Below, piece by piece: positions 34,201 to 42,094 of a DNA stretch of 55,900 nucleotides. The notes under the pieces were generated by a model. That model saw nothing but the letters and a program-made list of their open reading frames with translations, searched no databases and was not told where the DNA came from. This DNA is from Bacillota bacterium. GTDB lineage: Bacteria > Bacillota > Clostridia > Christensenellales > Aristaeellaceae. The number at the start of each line of letters is the position of its first letter. The stretch's first letter is position 1. The stretch covers positions 1 to 55,900 of the forward strand of contig JAEWYP010000096.1 of the NCBI GenBank assembly GCA_023395615.1. Direction: 5' to 3'. Made by a program: the position numbers and the translations under genes.

Positions 34201-34695
34201 TTACGGTTGGGGATTATCACTTTCATTTTGCGCGCGTTGTTTATTTTCCGTAACCAGTTTGTTCAACTCGTCCATAAAACTGCTTACATCCGTAAACTGT
34301 CGATACACGCTGGCAAAGCGTACATAAGCGACTTCATCCAGCTTCTTTAGCTCCTCCATCACCAGCTCGCCGATTCGGCGGCTGCTGAATTCATCTTCCC
34401 CGCTACTGTATACGGCTTTCTCCACCTTTTCCTCTATTGCGTCGATATCCTTCATGCTGACCGGACGCTTTTGGCAGGCATGGATTAAACCCTTTTTGAT
34501 TTTTTCCGCGCTGAACGGTTCCCGACGCATATCTTTCTTTACCACCATCACTACGGCGGTCTCGATCTTTTCGTAGGTAGTAAAACGCCTCCCACAGCGC
34601 ATGCACTCCCGGCGTCTGCGAATGCTTGTGCCTTCCTCCGTCGGCCGGCTGTCAATTACGCGGGAGTCCAGATAACCACAGTACTGGCATCTCAT
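34201..34695 (-). CDS. nrdR: Transcriptional repressor NrdR
   Basis: Represses ribonucleotide reductase genes in response to dATP/ATP. 164 residues: zinc ribbon with Cys3, Cys6, Cys31 and Cys34, then an ATP-cone domain at about 48-138 (VVKKDMRREPFSAEKIKKG). The polar C-terminal tail is slightly longer than usual. No nrd genes or clear NrdR boxes are in the window. Confidence 0.96.
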   Translation of the reverse strand: MRCQYCGYLDSRVIDSRPTEEGTSIRRRRECMRCGRRFTTYEKIETAVVMVVKKDMRREPFSAEKIKKGLIHACQKRPVSMKDIDAIEEKVEKAVYSSGEDEFSSRRIGELVMEELKKLDEVAYVRFASVYRQFTDVSSFMDELNKLVTENKQRAQNESDNPQP

Positions 34696-34740
34696 GGGGG
34701 CCGCCTTCTTCCTTGACGCAATTTTTACAGATTTTTTACT

Positions 34741-34769
34741 ATTATAATGCTTTTCATCTTTGCTTTCAA
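34741..34769 (-). promoter_or_regulatory. Promoter of nrdR
   Basis: Minus strand TTGAAA (34769-34764), 17 bp, TATAAT (34746-34741): near consensus. Its -35 overlaps the stop codon of the upstream gene. Confidence 0.8.
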
Positions 34770-36055
34770 GCCCGCGAAGCGCTCAAACCCTTTCTGTCTT
34801 GCGGTTTCTCCTCCCGCAGCAACGCCGCCATCACCAGGCACATAACCAGAGATATTTCACGGGAGTAAAACACCGTTCCCAGCGCCAGACAGGCGATAAA
34901 CGCAATCCATTGCAGAACAATGTGGGATGCCGGCGCTTCCCGGACAATCCCCCTGAACGCTCCGCGTCCGATCTGCCAGGCCCCCAAGCCAAACCCGATC
35001 GTGCCAAACAGTCCCATGCCGGAAAGCAAATCCAGAAAATCACTGTGCATTCCCAGCTTTTTTACTCCGGAAAAGATAGAACCAAACCACGGCGAAGCAA
35101 GAAACCCATGCCATGCCACAGCGTATGCCTGCATCCGTGATCCACTCTCCAACGTACCTCCCGAAAACAACGTGTTCAGTAAAGACAGGCTGTAAGAGGC
35201 GTTTTCAAAACCTAAGGCTGTCGCCAGCCCGGCTGTCCAGTTCACCAGTGCAATTCGGAATAGCCATAAAAGTACAAATACGGGAATCGTGCACATCATC
35301 GACGCGCCCACAGGCAACCGGTGAAAGACAGCGCGCAACAGAAGCGAGAGAACCTCCACTCCCGTAATTCCAGCTGCAAAAACAATCGCATACGTATACT
35401 GTGAAAGCCCGATCATCGCAAGTTGCAATACATAAAACATGACGGCTGTAGTTTTTCTCCAGCCCCGTAACGAAAGAATAAGATAAAATGTAATCGGGAG
35501 AAGCAATACGCTTGCGTAAATAAAATCATATCCGCCAATATTACGGAGCATCAATTCCCGAAGGTATGCCTCACGTCCAGGTTCAGCATTTCCAAGCGAC
35601 CGGGCGTAGGCGTACACCTTGCCTCCGCGGAGCATACCCTGGATCAGCCAGCCGGTCGTTGTGACCGTTGTGATAACGATTAACGCAATCAGCAGCGGTT
35701 TGACATAACGATAAACTAAGGGGTCTCCCTTCTGCCGCGCGTAAGCGCACCACAGTAAAGGAAACCAGAACATTCCCTGTTGTGCCAGATAACCCGGCAG
35801 GTTGCCTGCGCCACGGTTTAAAAAAAAGAACAGGCACAACGGCAGCGCAACAGCCAGTATAACCCTTGTAATATAATCAAAAGCCCATTTCTTCAGCGTT
35901 TCTCCATCCAGAAGAATCCCGAGTGCGAAAATCCCAATCGTCAACGCACCTGTTACCGCGTGCAAACCAGCCTGCACAGCAGGCAACAGCAGCCAGATCA
36001 TATATAGAAGCATGGAGCCGTTTACCAAATTGACCGCAACTTTGTTTTGCTTCAT
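34766..36055 (-). CDS. O-antigen ligase/polymerase-like membrane protein
   Basis: 429 residues from ATG 36055 with GGAGG at 36064-36068; a frame extension upstream overlaps the promoter. About ten to twelve membrane spans, with a larger extracytoplasmic loop near residues 290-350 containing LESGSRMQAYAVAWHGFLASPWFGSIFSG, which has the layout of the Wzy_C/WaaL family (polymer ligation or polymerisation from undecaprenyl carriers). The assignment rests on topology and this loop. Composition is richer in A/T than the neighbouring ribosomal block. Stands alone with its own promoter; no other polysaccharide genes adjoin. Confidence 0.72.
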   Translation of the reverse strand: MKQNKVAVNLVNGSMLLYMIWLLLPAVQAGLHAVTGALTIGIFALGILLDGETLKKWAFDYITRVILAVALPLCLFFFLNRGAGNLPGYLAQQGMFWFPLLWCAYARQKGDPLVYRYVKPLLIALIVITTVTTTGWLIQGMLRGGKVYAYARSLGNAEPGREAYLRELMLRNIGGYDFIYASVLLLPITFYLILSLRGWRKTTAVMFYVLQLAMIGLSQYTYAIVFAAGITGVEVLSLLLRAVFHRLPVGASMMCTIPVFVLLWLFRIALVNWTAGLATALGFENASYSLSLLNTLFSGGTLESGSRMQAYAVAWHGFLASPWFGSIFSGVKKLGMHSDFLDLLSGMGLFGTIGFGLGAWQIGRGAFRGIVREAPASHIVLQWIAFIACLALGTVFYSREISLVMCLVMAALLREEKPQDRKGLSASRA

Positions 36056-36091
36056 CAAACCCGCCTCCGTAAACAACAGTATCAACGCCTC

Positions 36092-36120
36092 ATTATACAT
36101 GGCCCGTTTTAAACAGGCAA
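36092..36120 (-). promoter_or_regulatory. Promoter of the O-antigen-ligase-like gene
   Basis: Minus strand TTGCCT (36120-36115), 17 bp, TATAAT (36097-36092). Confidence 0.7.
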
Positions 36121-36169
36121 GCAGGAAAAGACTCCGCAATCCAACTGTACCAAATATGTTGATATAGTG

Positions 36170-36204
36170 AAAAGCCCTCCCGTTTTTCACGGAAGGGCTT
36201 TTTA
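36170..36204 (-). terminator. Terminator of the rpsM-rplQ unit
   Basis: A stem of about 12 bp, with one mismatch, joins AAAAGCCCT-side (36170-36182) and AGGGCTTTT-side (36190-36202) sequences, with a T-run on the minus strand. It lies 10 bases after the rplQ stop. Confidence 0.85.
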
Positions 36205-36213
36205 TCAAGTTGT

Positions 36214-36723
36214 TTACAGAATCTCGATCAGGCACATCTCGGCGGCATCGCCGCGACGGGGCCCAAGCTTGTAGATGCGGGTATACCCGCCTGCGCATTT
36301 CTTTTCCTCATTACGCTTTTTGAACTTGGGGCCGTATTCACGGAAGAGCTTTTCCACAACGGGGTACTTCACGCCCGCGGTACGCTCTTTGTAATCGGCT
36401 TTGTCCTCATCCTTCTTCTGTACGTCCTTGAGTTCGTACAGGTAGCTGAGCATAATGCGGCGAGCGGCCAGCTTGGACGGCTTGTCGTTCTGCACGGTCA
36501 GCGTCATCAACTGACCCTTTTCATTATGGGTTTGCTTCGTGGCCTCCAGATTGTTATCACATTCAGTAATGGCTAATGTAATTAAACGCTCGGCGGCGCG
36601 GCGCACTTCCTTGGCGCGGGCTTCCGTCGTCTCGATGCGGCCGTACCAGATCAGGTTGGTTACCTGATTGCGGATCAGCGCTTTGCGCTGGTCGGCGGTG
36701 CAGCCCAGTTTGCGTTGTGCCAT
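36214..36723 (-). CDS. rplQ: Ribosomal protein L17
   Basis: Large-subunit protein near the exit tunnel. The N-terminal 65 residues are canonical (MAQRKLGCTADQRKALIRNQ, then IETTEARAKEVRRAAERLI). At 169 residues it is clearly longer than the usual 115-130 because of an inserted or expanded charged segment of about 40-50 residues in the middle (roughly 65-115), before the closing YTRIYKLGPRRGDAAEM motif. Last gene of the alpha operon; 62 bp after rpoA. Confidence 0.95.
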   Translation of the reverse strand: MAQRKLGCTADQRKALIRNQVTNLIWYGRIETTEARAKEVRRAAERLITLAITECDNNLEATKQTHNEKGQLMTLTVQNDKPSKLAARRIMLSYLYELKDVQKKDEDKADYKERTAGVKYPVVEKLFREYGPKFKKRNEEKKCAGGYTRIYKLGPRRGDAAEMCLIEIL

Positions 36724-36785
36724 GGCGGTTTCCTCCTTAGTCGGACTGGTCGCCTGCGATCCAAACGCGGGGCAGGCGGAATTGG

Positions 36786-37730
36786 TTATTCGTCGCTGGG
36801 CTTAAGCGAAAGGCTGAGCGCCTGTAATTTCTGCTCTACCTCTTCCAAGCTCTTGCGGCCAAGGTTGCGAACCTTCATCATATCTTCCTGATTACGCTGC
36901 ACGAGCTCGGCTACCGTATTGATACCGGCACGTTTTAAGCAGTTGTAGGCACGCACGCTCAGATCTAGTTCTTCGATGGTCATTTCCAGAACCTTTTCCT
37001 TTTTATCGTCCTCCTGATCGGTGAACGACACAGGCATCACCTGATCGGTGAGGGTGAGGAAAAGGCTCAGGTGCTCCGTCAGGATTTTTGCGGCGGTCGA
37101 AATGGCCTCATCAGGCATCACGGTGCCGTTTGTCCAAACATCAAGCGTCAGCTTATCGAAGTCTGTCACATTTCCAACGCGCGTATCTTCTATGGTGTAA
37201 TTCACCTTACGGATCGGCGTGAAGATGGAGTCAATCGGAATGACGCCGATAGGCATGTTGGGCGATTTGTTCTTATCTGCGCTCACATAGCCGCGGCCTT
37301 TTTCCATCGTGAGAGTCATGTGCAGGCGAGCATCCTCGTTCAGCGTGGCAATATGGAGGTTAGGATCAACCATCTCCATCTCGTCATCCATAGGGATATC
37401 ACCGGACTTCAGCTCACAGGGGCCTTTCACATCCATAATGACCGTCTTGGTCTGATCGGTGTACATTTTAAAGGAAAGCTGCTTCAGGTTCAGAATAATT
37501 TCCGTAACGTCCTCTACGACGCCGGGAACCGTGCTGAATTCGTGCTGGATTCCTTCAATGCTGAGGCTTGTAACCGCAGCGCCGGGCAGTGAGCTGAGCA
37601 ACACACGACGCAGGGCATTGCCCAGCGTATTGCCAAAACCGCGTTCCAGCGGTTCCACGACAAAACGACCGTAGGTGTTGTCCGCGCTTACTTCTACACG
37701 CTCGATTCGCGCTTTTTCGATTTCGATCAT
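36786..37730 (-). CDS. rpoA: RNA polymerase alpha subunit
   Basis: 314 residues, usual length. N-terminal dimerisation domain (1-230) with RFVVEPLERGFGNTLGNALRRVLLSSLPG, and the C-terminal helix-hairpin domain (250-310: LKRAGINTVAELVQ, VRNLGRKSLEEV) that contacts UP elements and activators. Transcribed after rpsD with a 53-bp gap, ahead of rplQ. Confidence 0.98.
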   Translation of the reverse strand: MIEIEKARIERVEVSADNTYGRFVVEPLERGFGNTLGNALRRVLLSSLPGAAVTSLSIEGIQHEFSTVPGVVEDVTEIILNLKQLSFKMYTDQTKTVIMDVKGPCELKSGDIPMDDEMEMVDPNLHIATLNEDARLHMTLTMEKGRGYVSADKNKSPNMPIGVIPIDSIFTPIRKVNYTIEDTRVGNVTDFDKLTLDVWTNGTVMPDEAISTAAKILTEHLSLFLTLTDQVMPVSFTDQEDDKKEKVLEMTIEELDLSVRAYNCLKRAGINTVAELVQRNQEDMMKVRNLGRKSLEEVEQKLQALSLSLKPSDE

Positions 37731-37783
37731 TGGGTTTACCCTCCTGTTTCAAACCGGTCGGTTGAGGATAATGAACCTCAAGC

Positions 37784-38410
37784 CTAACGAGAGTAGAACT
37801 CGACGATCATGTTCTCCTGCAGAGTCAGATCAACATCGTCGCGCTGCGGAAGGGCGTTAACGGTCGCGGTCAGGTCGGCTGCGGTGGTGGTGATCCATTT
37901 GGGGATCACGCGGTTCACGCCTTCCTTCACGATCTTGAAGTGCTCAATATCCCTGCGGTTGCTGCGCACGACAATCACATCGCCAACTTTGGTTGTGTAA
38001 GAAGGAATGTCTACCTTCTTGCCGTTCACAGTGAACATACCGTGGGTTACGAACTGGCGGGCCTGCGCGCGGCTGGAGGCCAAACCGCTGCGGTAGACCA
38101 CATTATCCAGACGGCGTTCCAACAGGGACAACAGGTTTTCCCCAGTAATCCCCTTGATGCCTTCGGCCTTGGAGAACGTACGCTTGAACTGGCCTTCCAT
38201 CAGGCCGTAAGCGCGACGGGCTTTTTGTTTTTCACGGAGCTGCATGCCATATTCGGACGCTTTCCGGGCACGGGCCTGCCCATGCTGACCCGGAGGAGTC
38301 GGCCGTTTCGTTTGCGCGCACTTGGCGGAGAAGCACTTTTCACCCTTGAGGAAGAGCTTGGTGCCCTCGCGGCGGCACATACGGCATACGGAATCTATAT
38401 TTCTTGCCAT
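37784..38410 (-). CDS. rpsD: Ribosomal protein S4
   Basis: 208 residues, a primary 16S binder that starts small-subunit assembly. Four N-terminal cysteines (CRMCRR near 9-12 and CFSAKC near 26-31) form a zinc site, the C-plus form. The S4 RNA-binding domain is at about 95-160. S4 often represses its own operon; being encoded downstream of rpsM's long leader makes that leader a candidate target. No separate tyrS-like rpsD locus as in Bacillus. Confidence 0.97.
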   Translation of the reverse strand: MARNIDSVCRMCRREGTKLFLKGEKCFSAKCAQTKRPTPPGQHGQARARKASEYGMQLREKQKARRAYGLMEGQFKRTFSKAEGIKGITGENLLSLLERRLDNVVYRSGLASSRAQARQFVTHGMFTVNGKKVDIPSYTTKVGDVIVVRSNRRDIEHFKIVKEGVNRVIPKWITTTAADLTATVNALPQRDDVDLTLQENMIVEFYSR

Positions 38411-38433
38411 ATCGTTGTACCTCCTCGATTTCC

Positions 38434-38835
38434 TTACACTCTTCTGCGCTTGGGCGGACGGCAGCCGTTATGCGGAATGGGTGTAACGTCTTTAATCATG
38501 TTCACTTCCAGACCGGCGGCCTGCAGGCTGCGGATCGCGGCTTCACGGCCGGAACCGGGGCCTTTTACGTAGACTTCAACGGTCTTCAGACCGAATTCCA
38601 TCGCTGCCTTGGCAGCGGTTTCGGCAGCCATCTGCGCGGCGAACGGCGTAGACTTTTTGCTTCCGCGGAAGCCAAGTCCACCGGCGCTGGCCCAGGAAAT
38701 GGCGTTGCCTTGAGTATCGGTCAGGGTTACGATCGTGTTGTTAAACGAAGAACGGATATGCGCCGCGCCGCGCTCCACGAGCTTTTTCTCGCGGCGCTTA
38801 CGGGATACCTTCTTCAGCTTCTGTTTAGGTGCCAT
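38434..38835 (-). CDS. rpsK: Ribosomal protein S11
   Basis: 133 residues from the ATG at 38835. An in-frame ATG at 38844 lies directly against GGAGGG, too close to use, whereas the second ATG is 9 bases from it. Contains AHIRSSFNNTIVTLTD and the C-terminal DVTPIPHNGCRPPKRRRV signature of S11, which lines the mRNA exit platform. 38 bp after rpsM. Confidence 0.97.
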   Translation of the reverse strand: MAPKQKLKKVSRKRREKKLVERGAAHIRSSFNNTIVTLTDTQGNAISWASAGGLGFRGSKKSTPFAAQMAAETAAKAAMEFGLKTVEVYVKGPGSGREAAIRSLQAAGLEVNMIKDVTPIPHNGCRPPKRRRV

Positions 38836-38873
38836 TCTGTTCATCCCTCCATGCTGCGGTTACAATCGTGCAA

Positions 38874-39254
38874 TTACGCTTTTGCGGCTTTCTTCTTACC
38901 GGCAATAGCGCGCTTGGGACCCTTGCGGGTACGCGCGTTGGTTTTGGTTCTCTGGCCGCGAACCGGCAGGCCACGACGATGACGGGTCCCGCGATAGCTG
39001 CCGATTTCCACAAGGCGTTTAATATTCAGGGACACCTCGCGACGGAGATCGCCTTCCACCTTCACGTTATGCTCAATGTAATCACGGAGCTTGTTGACAT
39101 CCTGTTCGTCTAGATCCTTTACGCGGGTATCGGGGCTAATCCCGGTCTCGGCCAGAATTTTCTGAGCGGTGCTCAGGCCGATGCCGAAGATGTAGGTCAG
39201 GCCGACTTCCACACGCTTTTCTCTGGGCAAGTCTACGCCCACAATACGTGCCAT
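38874..39254 (-). CDS. rpsM: Ribosomal protein S13
   Basis: 126 residues beginning ARIVGVDLPREKRVE; head protein contacting the P-site tRNA with its C-terminal basic tail (RGTRHRRGLPVRGQRTKTNART). ATG 39254 with GGAGGT at 39266-39271. The frame is open upstream to 39467 but this is the untranslated leader and shows no protein-like conservation. First gene of its own transcription unit. Confidence 0.97.
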   Translation of the reverse strand: MARIVGVDLPREKRVEVGLTYIFGIGLSTAQKILAETGISPDTRVKDLDEQDVNKLRDYIEHNVKVEGDLRREVSLNIKRLVEIGSYRGTRHRRGLPVRGQRTKTNARTRKGPKRAIAGKKKAAKA

Positions 39255-39480
39255 GTGTGTGTTACACCTCCATTGAATGTAGGGAACAATGCCCTCTTGG
39301 GCGAAGGGTCTCTTGTAATTGGTGTGCGTCGCGTAGAGGTGCGAAGCGTCACCCAAGACCCCGCGCGCATCGGAACCGTAGTTCTTACGCGCTTTGTTGA
39401 CGTTGTTACCTGAACATTGCCCATGGTCGCACGCACTTTCGCACGCACGCAGCCGCCCATGGCTCAACGTCTAGTCTAAC
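39255..39480 (-). promoter_or_regulatory. Leader of the rpsM (alpha) operon
   Basis: About 225 nt of untranslated RNA between the promoter and rpsM. It includes GCCATGG...CCATGGGC arms (near 39450-39464 and 39418-39426) enclosing two GTGCGTGCG direct repeats, and a GCCC/GGGC stem near 39288. A ribosomal protein, S4 being the obvious candidate, may bind here; this is inferred from operon content and leader length only. Confidence 0.5.
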
Positions 39481-39486
39481 TTCCGA

Positions 39487-39515
39487 ATTATACCACATCA
39501 TTTTGTTTTCGGCAA
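39487..39515 (-). promoter_or_regulatory. Promoter of the rpsM-rpsK-rpsD-rpoA-rplQ operon
   Basis: Minus strand TTGCCG (39515-39510), 17 bp, TATAAT (39492-39487) with an extended TG. Confidence 0.8.
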
Positions 39516-39576
39516 TGGTTTTCCGCTTTGTTTTCCGGGCATTTGCGATAATTTTTGCCGGACTTGTGTCCTTGGG

Positions 39577-39613
39577 TCCGGATGTATACCAAATAATGTA
39601 TTTCACATCCGGA
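39577..39613. repeat. Inverted repeat upstream of the rpsM promoter
   Basis: TCCGGATGT (39577-39585) and ACATCCGGA (39605-39613) are perfect complements with a 19-base AT-rich spacer. It sits about 62 bp upstream of the rpsM -35, a possible protein-binding site. The rest of 39516-39700 shows nothing else. Confidence 0.5.
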
Positions 39614-39702
39614 TTCCGCCTGCGGTAGAATTTCACAAGTATGATCGTGCAGTTTTCTAACGATTTGAATCGCAATGTATTGCAAAAGCACACAAGACAG
39701 AA

Positions 39703-39728
39703 GAAAAGCCGCCAGCGGCGGCCTCCTC
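39703..39728 (-). terminator. Terminator of the adk-rpmJ unit
   Basis: GCCGCC-GCT-GGCGGC (39722-39708 on the minus strand) followed by TTTTCTT. Together with the hairpin right after rpmJ it separates this unit from the rpsM operon. Confidence 0.85.
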
Positions 39729-39758
39729 TTTACCCAATACGCCTTACGAAAGGGTTCT

Positions 39759-39775
39759 GAAGGGGTGGCCCCTTC
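39759..39775 (-). other. Hairpin directly after rpmJ
   Basis: GAAGGGG and CCCCTTC form a 7-bp stem with a 3-base loop, touching the rpmJ stop codon. Perhaps a 3'-end stabiliser. Confidence 0.55.
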
Positions 39776-39889
39776 TTAGCCCTGACGCTGCTTATGCTTG
39801 GGATTTTCGCAAATAACCATCACGCGACCTTTACGCTTGATGATTTTGCATTTTTCGCAAATGGGCTTTACCGAGGGACGAACCTTCAT
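39776..39889 (-). CDS. rpmJ: Ribosomal protein L36
   Basis: 37 residues: MKVRPSVKPICEKC at the start, then KIIKRKGRVMVICENPKHKQRQG. The zinc ligands of the usual form (Cys11, Cys14, Cys27, His32) are all present. Last gene of the adk unit, 52 bp after infA. Confidence 0.96.
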   Translation of the reverse strand: MKVRPSVKPICEKCKIIKRKGRVMVICENPKHKQRQG

Positions 39890-39941
39890 GTTGTTTTCCT
39901 CCATTCGTACGGCCAATCGATACGACCGTTTGGTATACCCT

Positions 39942-40163
39942 TTAGCCCTTGCTGCGCCACGTGATGCGGCCTCGCGTCAGATCATAGGGCGAGAGTTCAA
40001 TGGTGACCTTGTCGCCGGGATAAATGCGAATGAAGTTCATGCGCATCTTTCCCGAAATATGCGCCATGATCCGGTGCCCGCCGGGGAGCTCCACCTGGAA
40101 CATCGCGTTGGGAAGAGCCTCAACGACCGTGCCTTCCATTTCAATGACGTCACTCTTGGACAA
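39942..40163 (-). CDS. infA: Translation initiation factor IF-1
   Basis: 73 residues, an OB-fold protein that blocks the A site during initiation. Sequence SKSDVIEMEGTVVEALPNAMF to DLTRGRITWRSKG is canonical. The start is TTG at 40163, with AGGAGG 9 bases upstream; no in-frame ATG fits the family length. It overlaps the 3' end of the KOW gene by 14 bp, so the two are probably translationally coupled. Confidence 0.95.
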   Translation of the reverse strand: MSKSDVIEMEGTVVEALPNAMFQVELPGGHRIMAHISGKMRMNFIRIYPGDKVTIELSPYDLTRGRITWRSKG

Positions 40164-40491
40164 GTGCGCATTCCTCCTTGTCGGTTTTCCTCTCGGCTCC
40201 TTCGGAGCCGTGTTGCTTATCGGGTGCGAGCGCACTAATCGCCTTACGGATTGTACTGTCTGCGGTTTGCGCTCCATCCGAAATCTGTTTTACCGCGTCT
40301 TCGGCGATCATCGGTACCGTCAGCAGGTGTTTCACCTGTTTCTTCTTTGGCTTCTCCAGTTTGCGGGTTTGCCCGTCTGCAATCAGCACGAATCGTTCGT
40401 CTACCAGTCCGACGACCAGAAACCAGCGCCCTCTGTCATGCCCCTGAGTAGACTGAACCACCCGGCCCAGCACACGCGGATCTGCTTTCAC
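40150..40491 (-). CDS. KOW/L14e-like RNA-binding protein
   Basis: 113 residues. The N-terminal half (LGRVVQSTQGHDRGRWFLVVGLVDERFVLIADG then KLEKPKKKQVKHL) is a KOW SH3-like fold as in archaeal L14e; it is common between map and infA in Clostridia and probably binds rRNA. The C-terminal half is charged and not conserved. GTG start overlaps the map stop by four bases (GTGA). Confidence 0.85.
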   Translation of the reverse strand: MKADPRVLGRVVQSTQGHDRGRWFLVVGLVDERFVLIADGQTRKLEKPKKKQVKHLLTVPMIAEDAVKQISDGAQTADSTIRKAISALAPDKQHGSEGAERKTDKEECALVQE

Positions 40492-41270
40492 GCTTGGGGT
40501 TCCTCCGTTAAGGCGTAGCCCGGATAAGTCAGTAATTCCGGCAGACCGTGCTCGTTAATCGCGATGGTATGTTCGTAATGGGAGCAAAGGCTTCCGTCAT
40601 CCGTTACAATCGTCCAACCGTCTTCCAGCTGGCTTACGTTGTAATCCCCCATGGCGATCATCGGTTCAATCGCGATCGTCATTCCAGGGCGCAATTTAAC
40701 GCCGTGCCCGGGGATTCCGTAATTGGGAACGCTGGGGTCTTCATGCATATTGCGACCGATCCCATGCCCTGTCAGGTCACGGATCACGCCATAACCGAAG
40801 CTCTCGGCATATGCCTGTATCGCATGCCCCACATCTCCAAGATGATTCCCATTGATAGCCTGACGCGCGCCTTTGAAGAAGCTCTCCTCGGTCACGTCAA
40901 TCAGCTGGCGGCTTTTGGGATCAATGGTTCCGACGCCTACTGTAACAGCGCTGTCAGATTGCCATCCTTCCAGAATCAACCCGCAATCCAGACTGACAAT
41001 ATCGCCTTCGCGCAGGATCACATTCTCAGAGGGGATCCCGTGTACGACCTGATCGTTGATGGAAACACACAGAGAAGCAGGATAGCCTTCATAATGAAGG
41101 AAGGACGGGGTTGCCTTATGTTTACGGATCAGTTGTTCGGCGTATACATCCAAGGCTGCCGTGCTTACGCCTGGCTTCACGGCTTCTTTCAATCGGCAAA
41201 GCACTTCGTAAAGAAGCGCTCCCGATTTGCGCATACAATCCAACTGTTGTGCATTCTTGAGATAAATCAT
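40488..41270 (-). CDS. map: Methionine aminopeptidase type I
   Basis: Removes initiator methionine from nascent proteins. 260 residues. Metal ligands of the pita-bread fold can be placed at SLDCGLILEGWQSDSAVT (two Asp), TGHGIGRNMHEDP (His), AIEPMI (Glu) and HYEHTIAI (Glu). The ATG at 41270 overlaps the adk stop (TGATG); a TTG at 41273 is less likely. Confidence 0.96.
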   Translation of the reverse strand: MIYLKNAQQLDCMRKSGALLYEVLCRLKEAVKPGVSTAALDVYAEQLIRKHKATPSFLHYEGYPASLCVSINDQVVHGIPSENVILREGDIVSLDCGLILEGWQSDSAVTVGVGTIDPKSRQLIDVTEESFFKGARQAINGNHLGDVGHAIQAYAESFGYGVIRDLTGHGIGRNMHEDPSVPNYGIPGHGVKLRPGMTIAIEPMIAMGDYNVSQLEDGWTIVTDDGSLCSHYEHTIAINEHGLPELLTYPGYALTEEPQA

Positions 41271-41896
41271 CAAGTCGCCTCTAACGTTTTCACAATGGCA
41301 TCGCTTACGTTTTCCAAACCTGCCGAACCGTCTACCGTACGCAATATGCCAACCTTCTCGTAATAATCGATCAGGGGAGCCGTCTTGCGGTGGTATACAG
41401 TCAGGCGGTTCTGTACCGTTTCAGGCTTATCGTCGTCACGCTGAATCAGCATCGTACCGTCCGCTTCGCACTTTGTGGCACCGTTTAAGCGATCCACATG
41501 ATAGGGCGCGCCGCAAAGCGGGCATACTCTGCGCCCGGACAGGCGTTTGACCAGTGTTTCATCGCTCACATCAATATTGATGACAACATCAATCTTCGCA
41601 AATGAAGCAAGTGCCTGCGCCTGTTCAACCGTCCGGGGAAAACCATCCAGCAGAAAGCCTTTCAGGCAATCCGGCTGCGTCAGCCTTTCCCTTACGATCT
41701 CAATTACGACTTCATCAGGCACCAGTTGGCCGGCATCCATGTATCCCTTTGCCTTCAGACCCGTTTCCGTTCCTGCGGCAATGGATGCGCGTAGCATATC
41801 GCCTGTCGAAATCTGGGGAATCCCAAATTTCTTACAGACAATCTGGGCCTGTGTACCTTTTCCTGCGCCTGGAGGGCCCAGAAAAATAACGTTCAT
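41270..41896 (-). CDS. adk: Adenylate kinase
   Basis: Converts ATP plus AMP to two ADP. 208 residues with Walker A GPPGAGKGTQA (8-18), the AMP-binding STGDMLRA, DGFPRT and a lid with a Cys-X2-Cys pair (RVCPLCGAPYH) plus TKCEADG, the zinc-lid form of Gram-positive bacteria. First gene of the adk-map-KOW-infA-rpmJ unit. Confidence 0.97.
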   Translation of the reverse strand: MNVIFLGPPGAGKGTQAQIVCKKFGIPQISTGDMLRASIAAGTETGLKAKGYMDAGQLVPDEVVIEIVRERLTQPDCLKGFLLDGFPRTVEQAQALASFAKIDVVINIDVSDETLVKRLSGRRVCPLCGAPYHVDRLNGATKCEADGTMLIQRDDDKPETVQNRLTVYHRKTAPLIDYYEKVGILRTVDGSAGLENVSDAIVKTLEAT

Positions 41897-41934
41897 ATCG
41901 TACCTCCCACCGTTGCGTTCGACGACGCGATACG

Positions 41935-41963
41935 ATTATACCACAATCCGTTCCCGCTCACAA
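41935..41963 (-). promoter_or_regulatory. Promoter of the adk unit
   Basis: Minus strand TTGTGA (41963-41958), 17 bp, TATAAT (41940-41935) with an extended TG; 39 bases before adk. Confidence 0.8.
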
Positions 41964-41970
41964 GAACGCC

Positions 41971-42019
41971 GTCCTTCGCCTCTGTTACAGGCATCGCTAC
42001 CTGTCGGAAAACGAAGGAC
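41971..42019 (-). other. Two-stem element between secY and adk
   Basis: Outer arms GTCCTTCG (41971-41978) and CGAAGGAC (42012-42019), inner arms ACAGG (41987-41991) and CCTGT (42000-42004). It lies between the secY stop and the adk promoter. Without a T-run it is not a standard terminator. A further GGTAAAG/CTTTACC hairpin lies at 42045-42063. Confidence 0.5.
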
Positions 42020-42094
42020 AGTCGTTCTCGCGTCGGATTAACCAGGTAAAGATTTGCTTTACCCAGGACGTTTTCACGCCTCTCCGATATTAGA

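Noticed and set aside
39255..39467. N-terminal extension of S13 by 71 codons
   Set aside because: Covers the promoter-proximal leader; Shine-Dalgarno and family length support the start at 39254.
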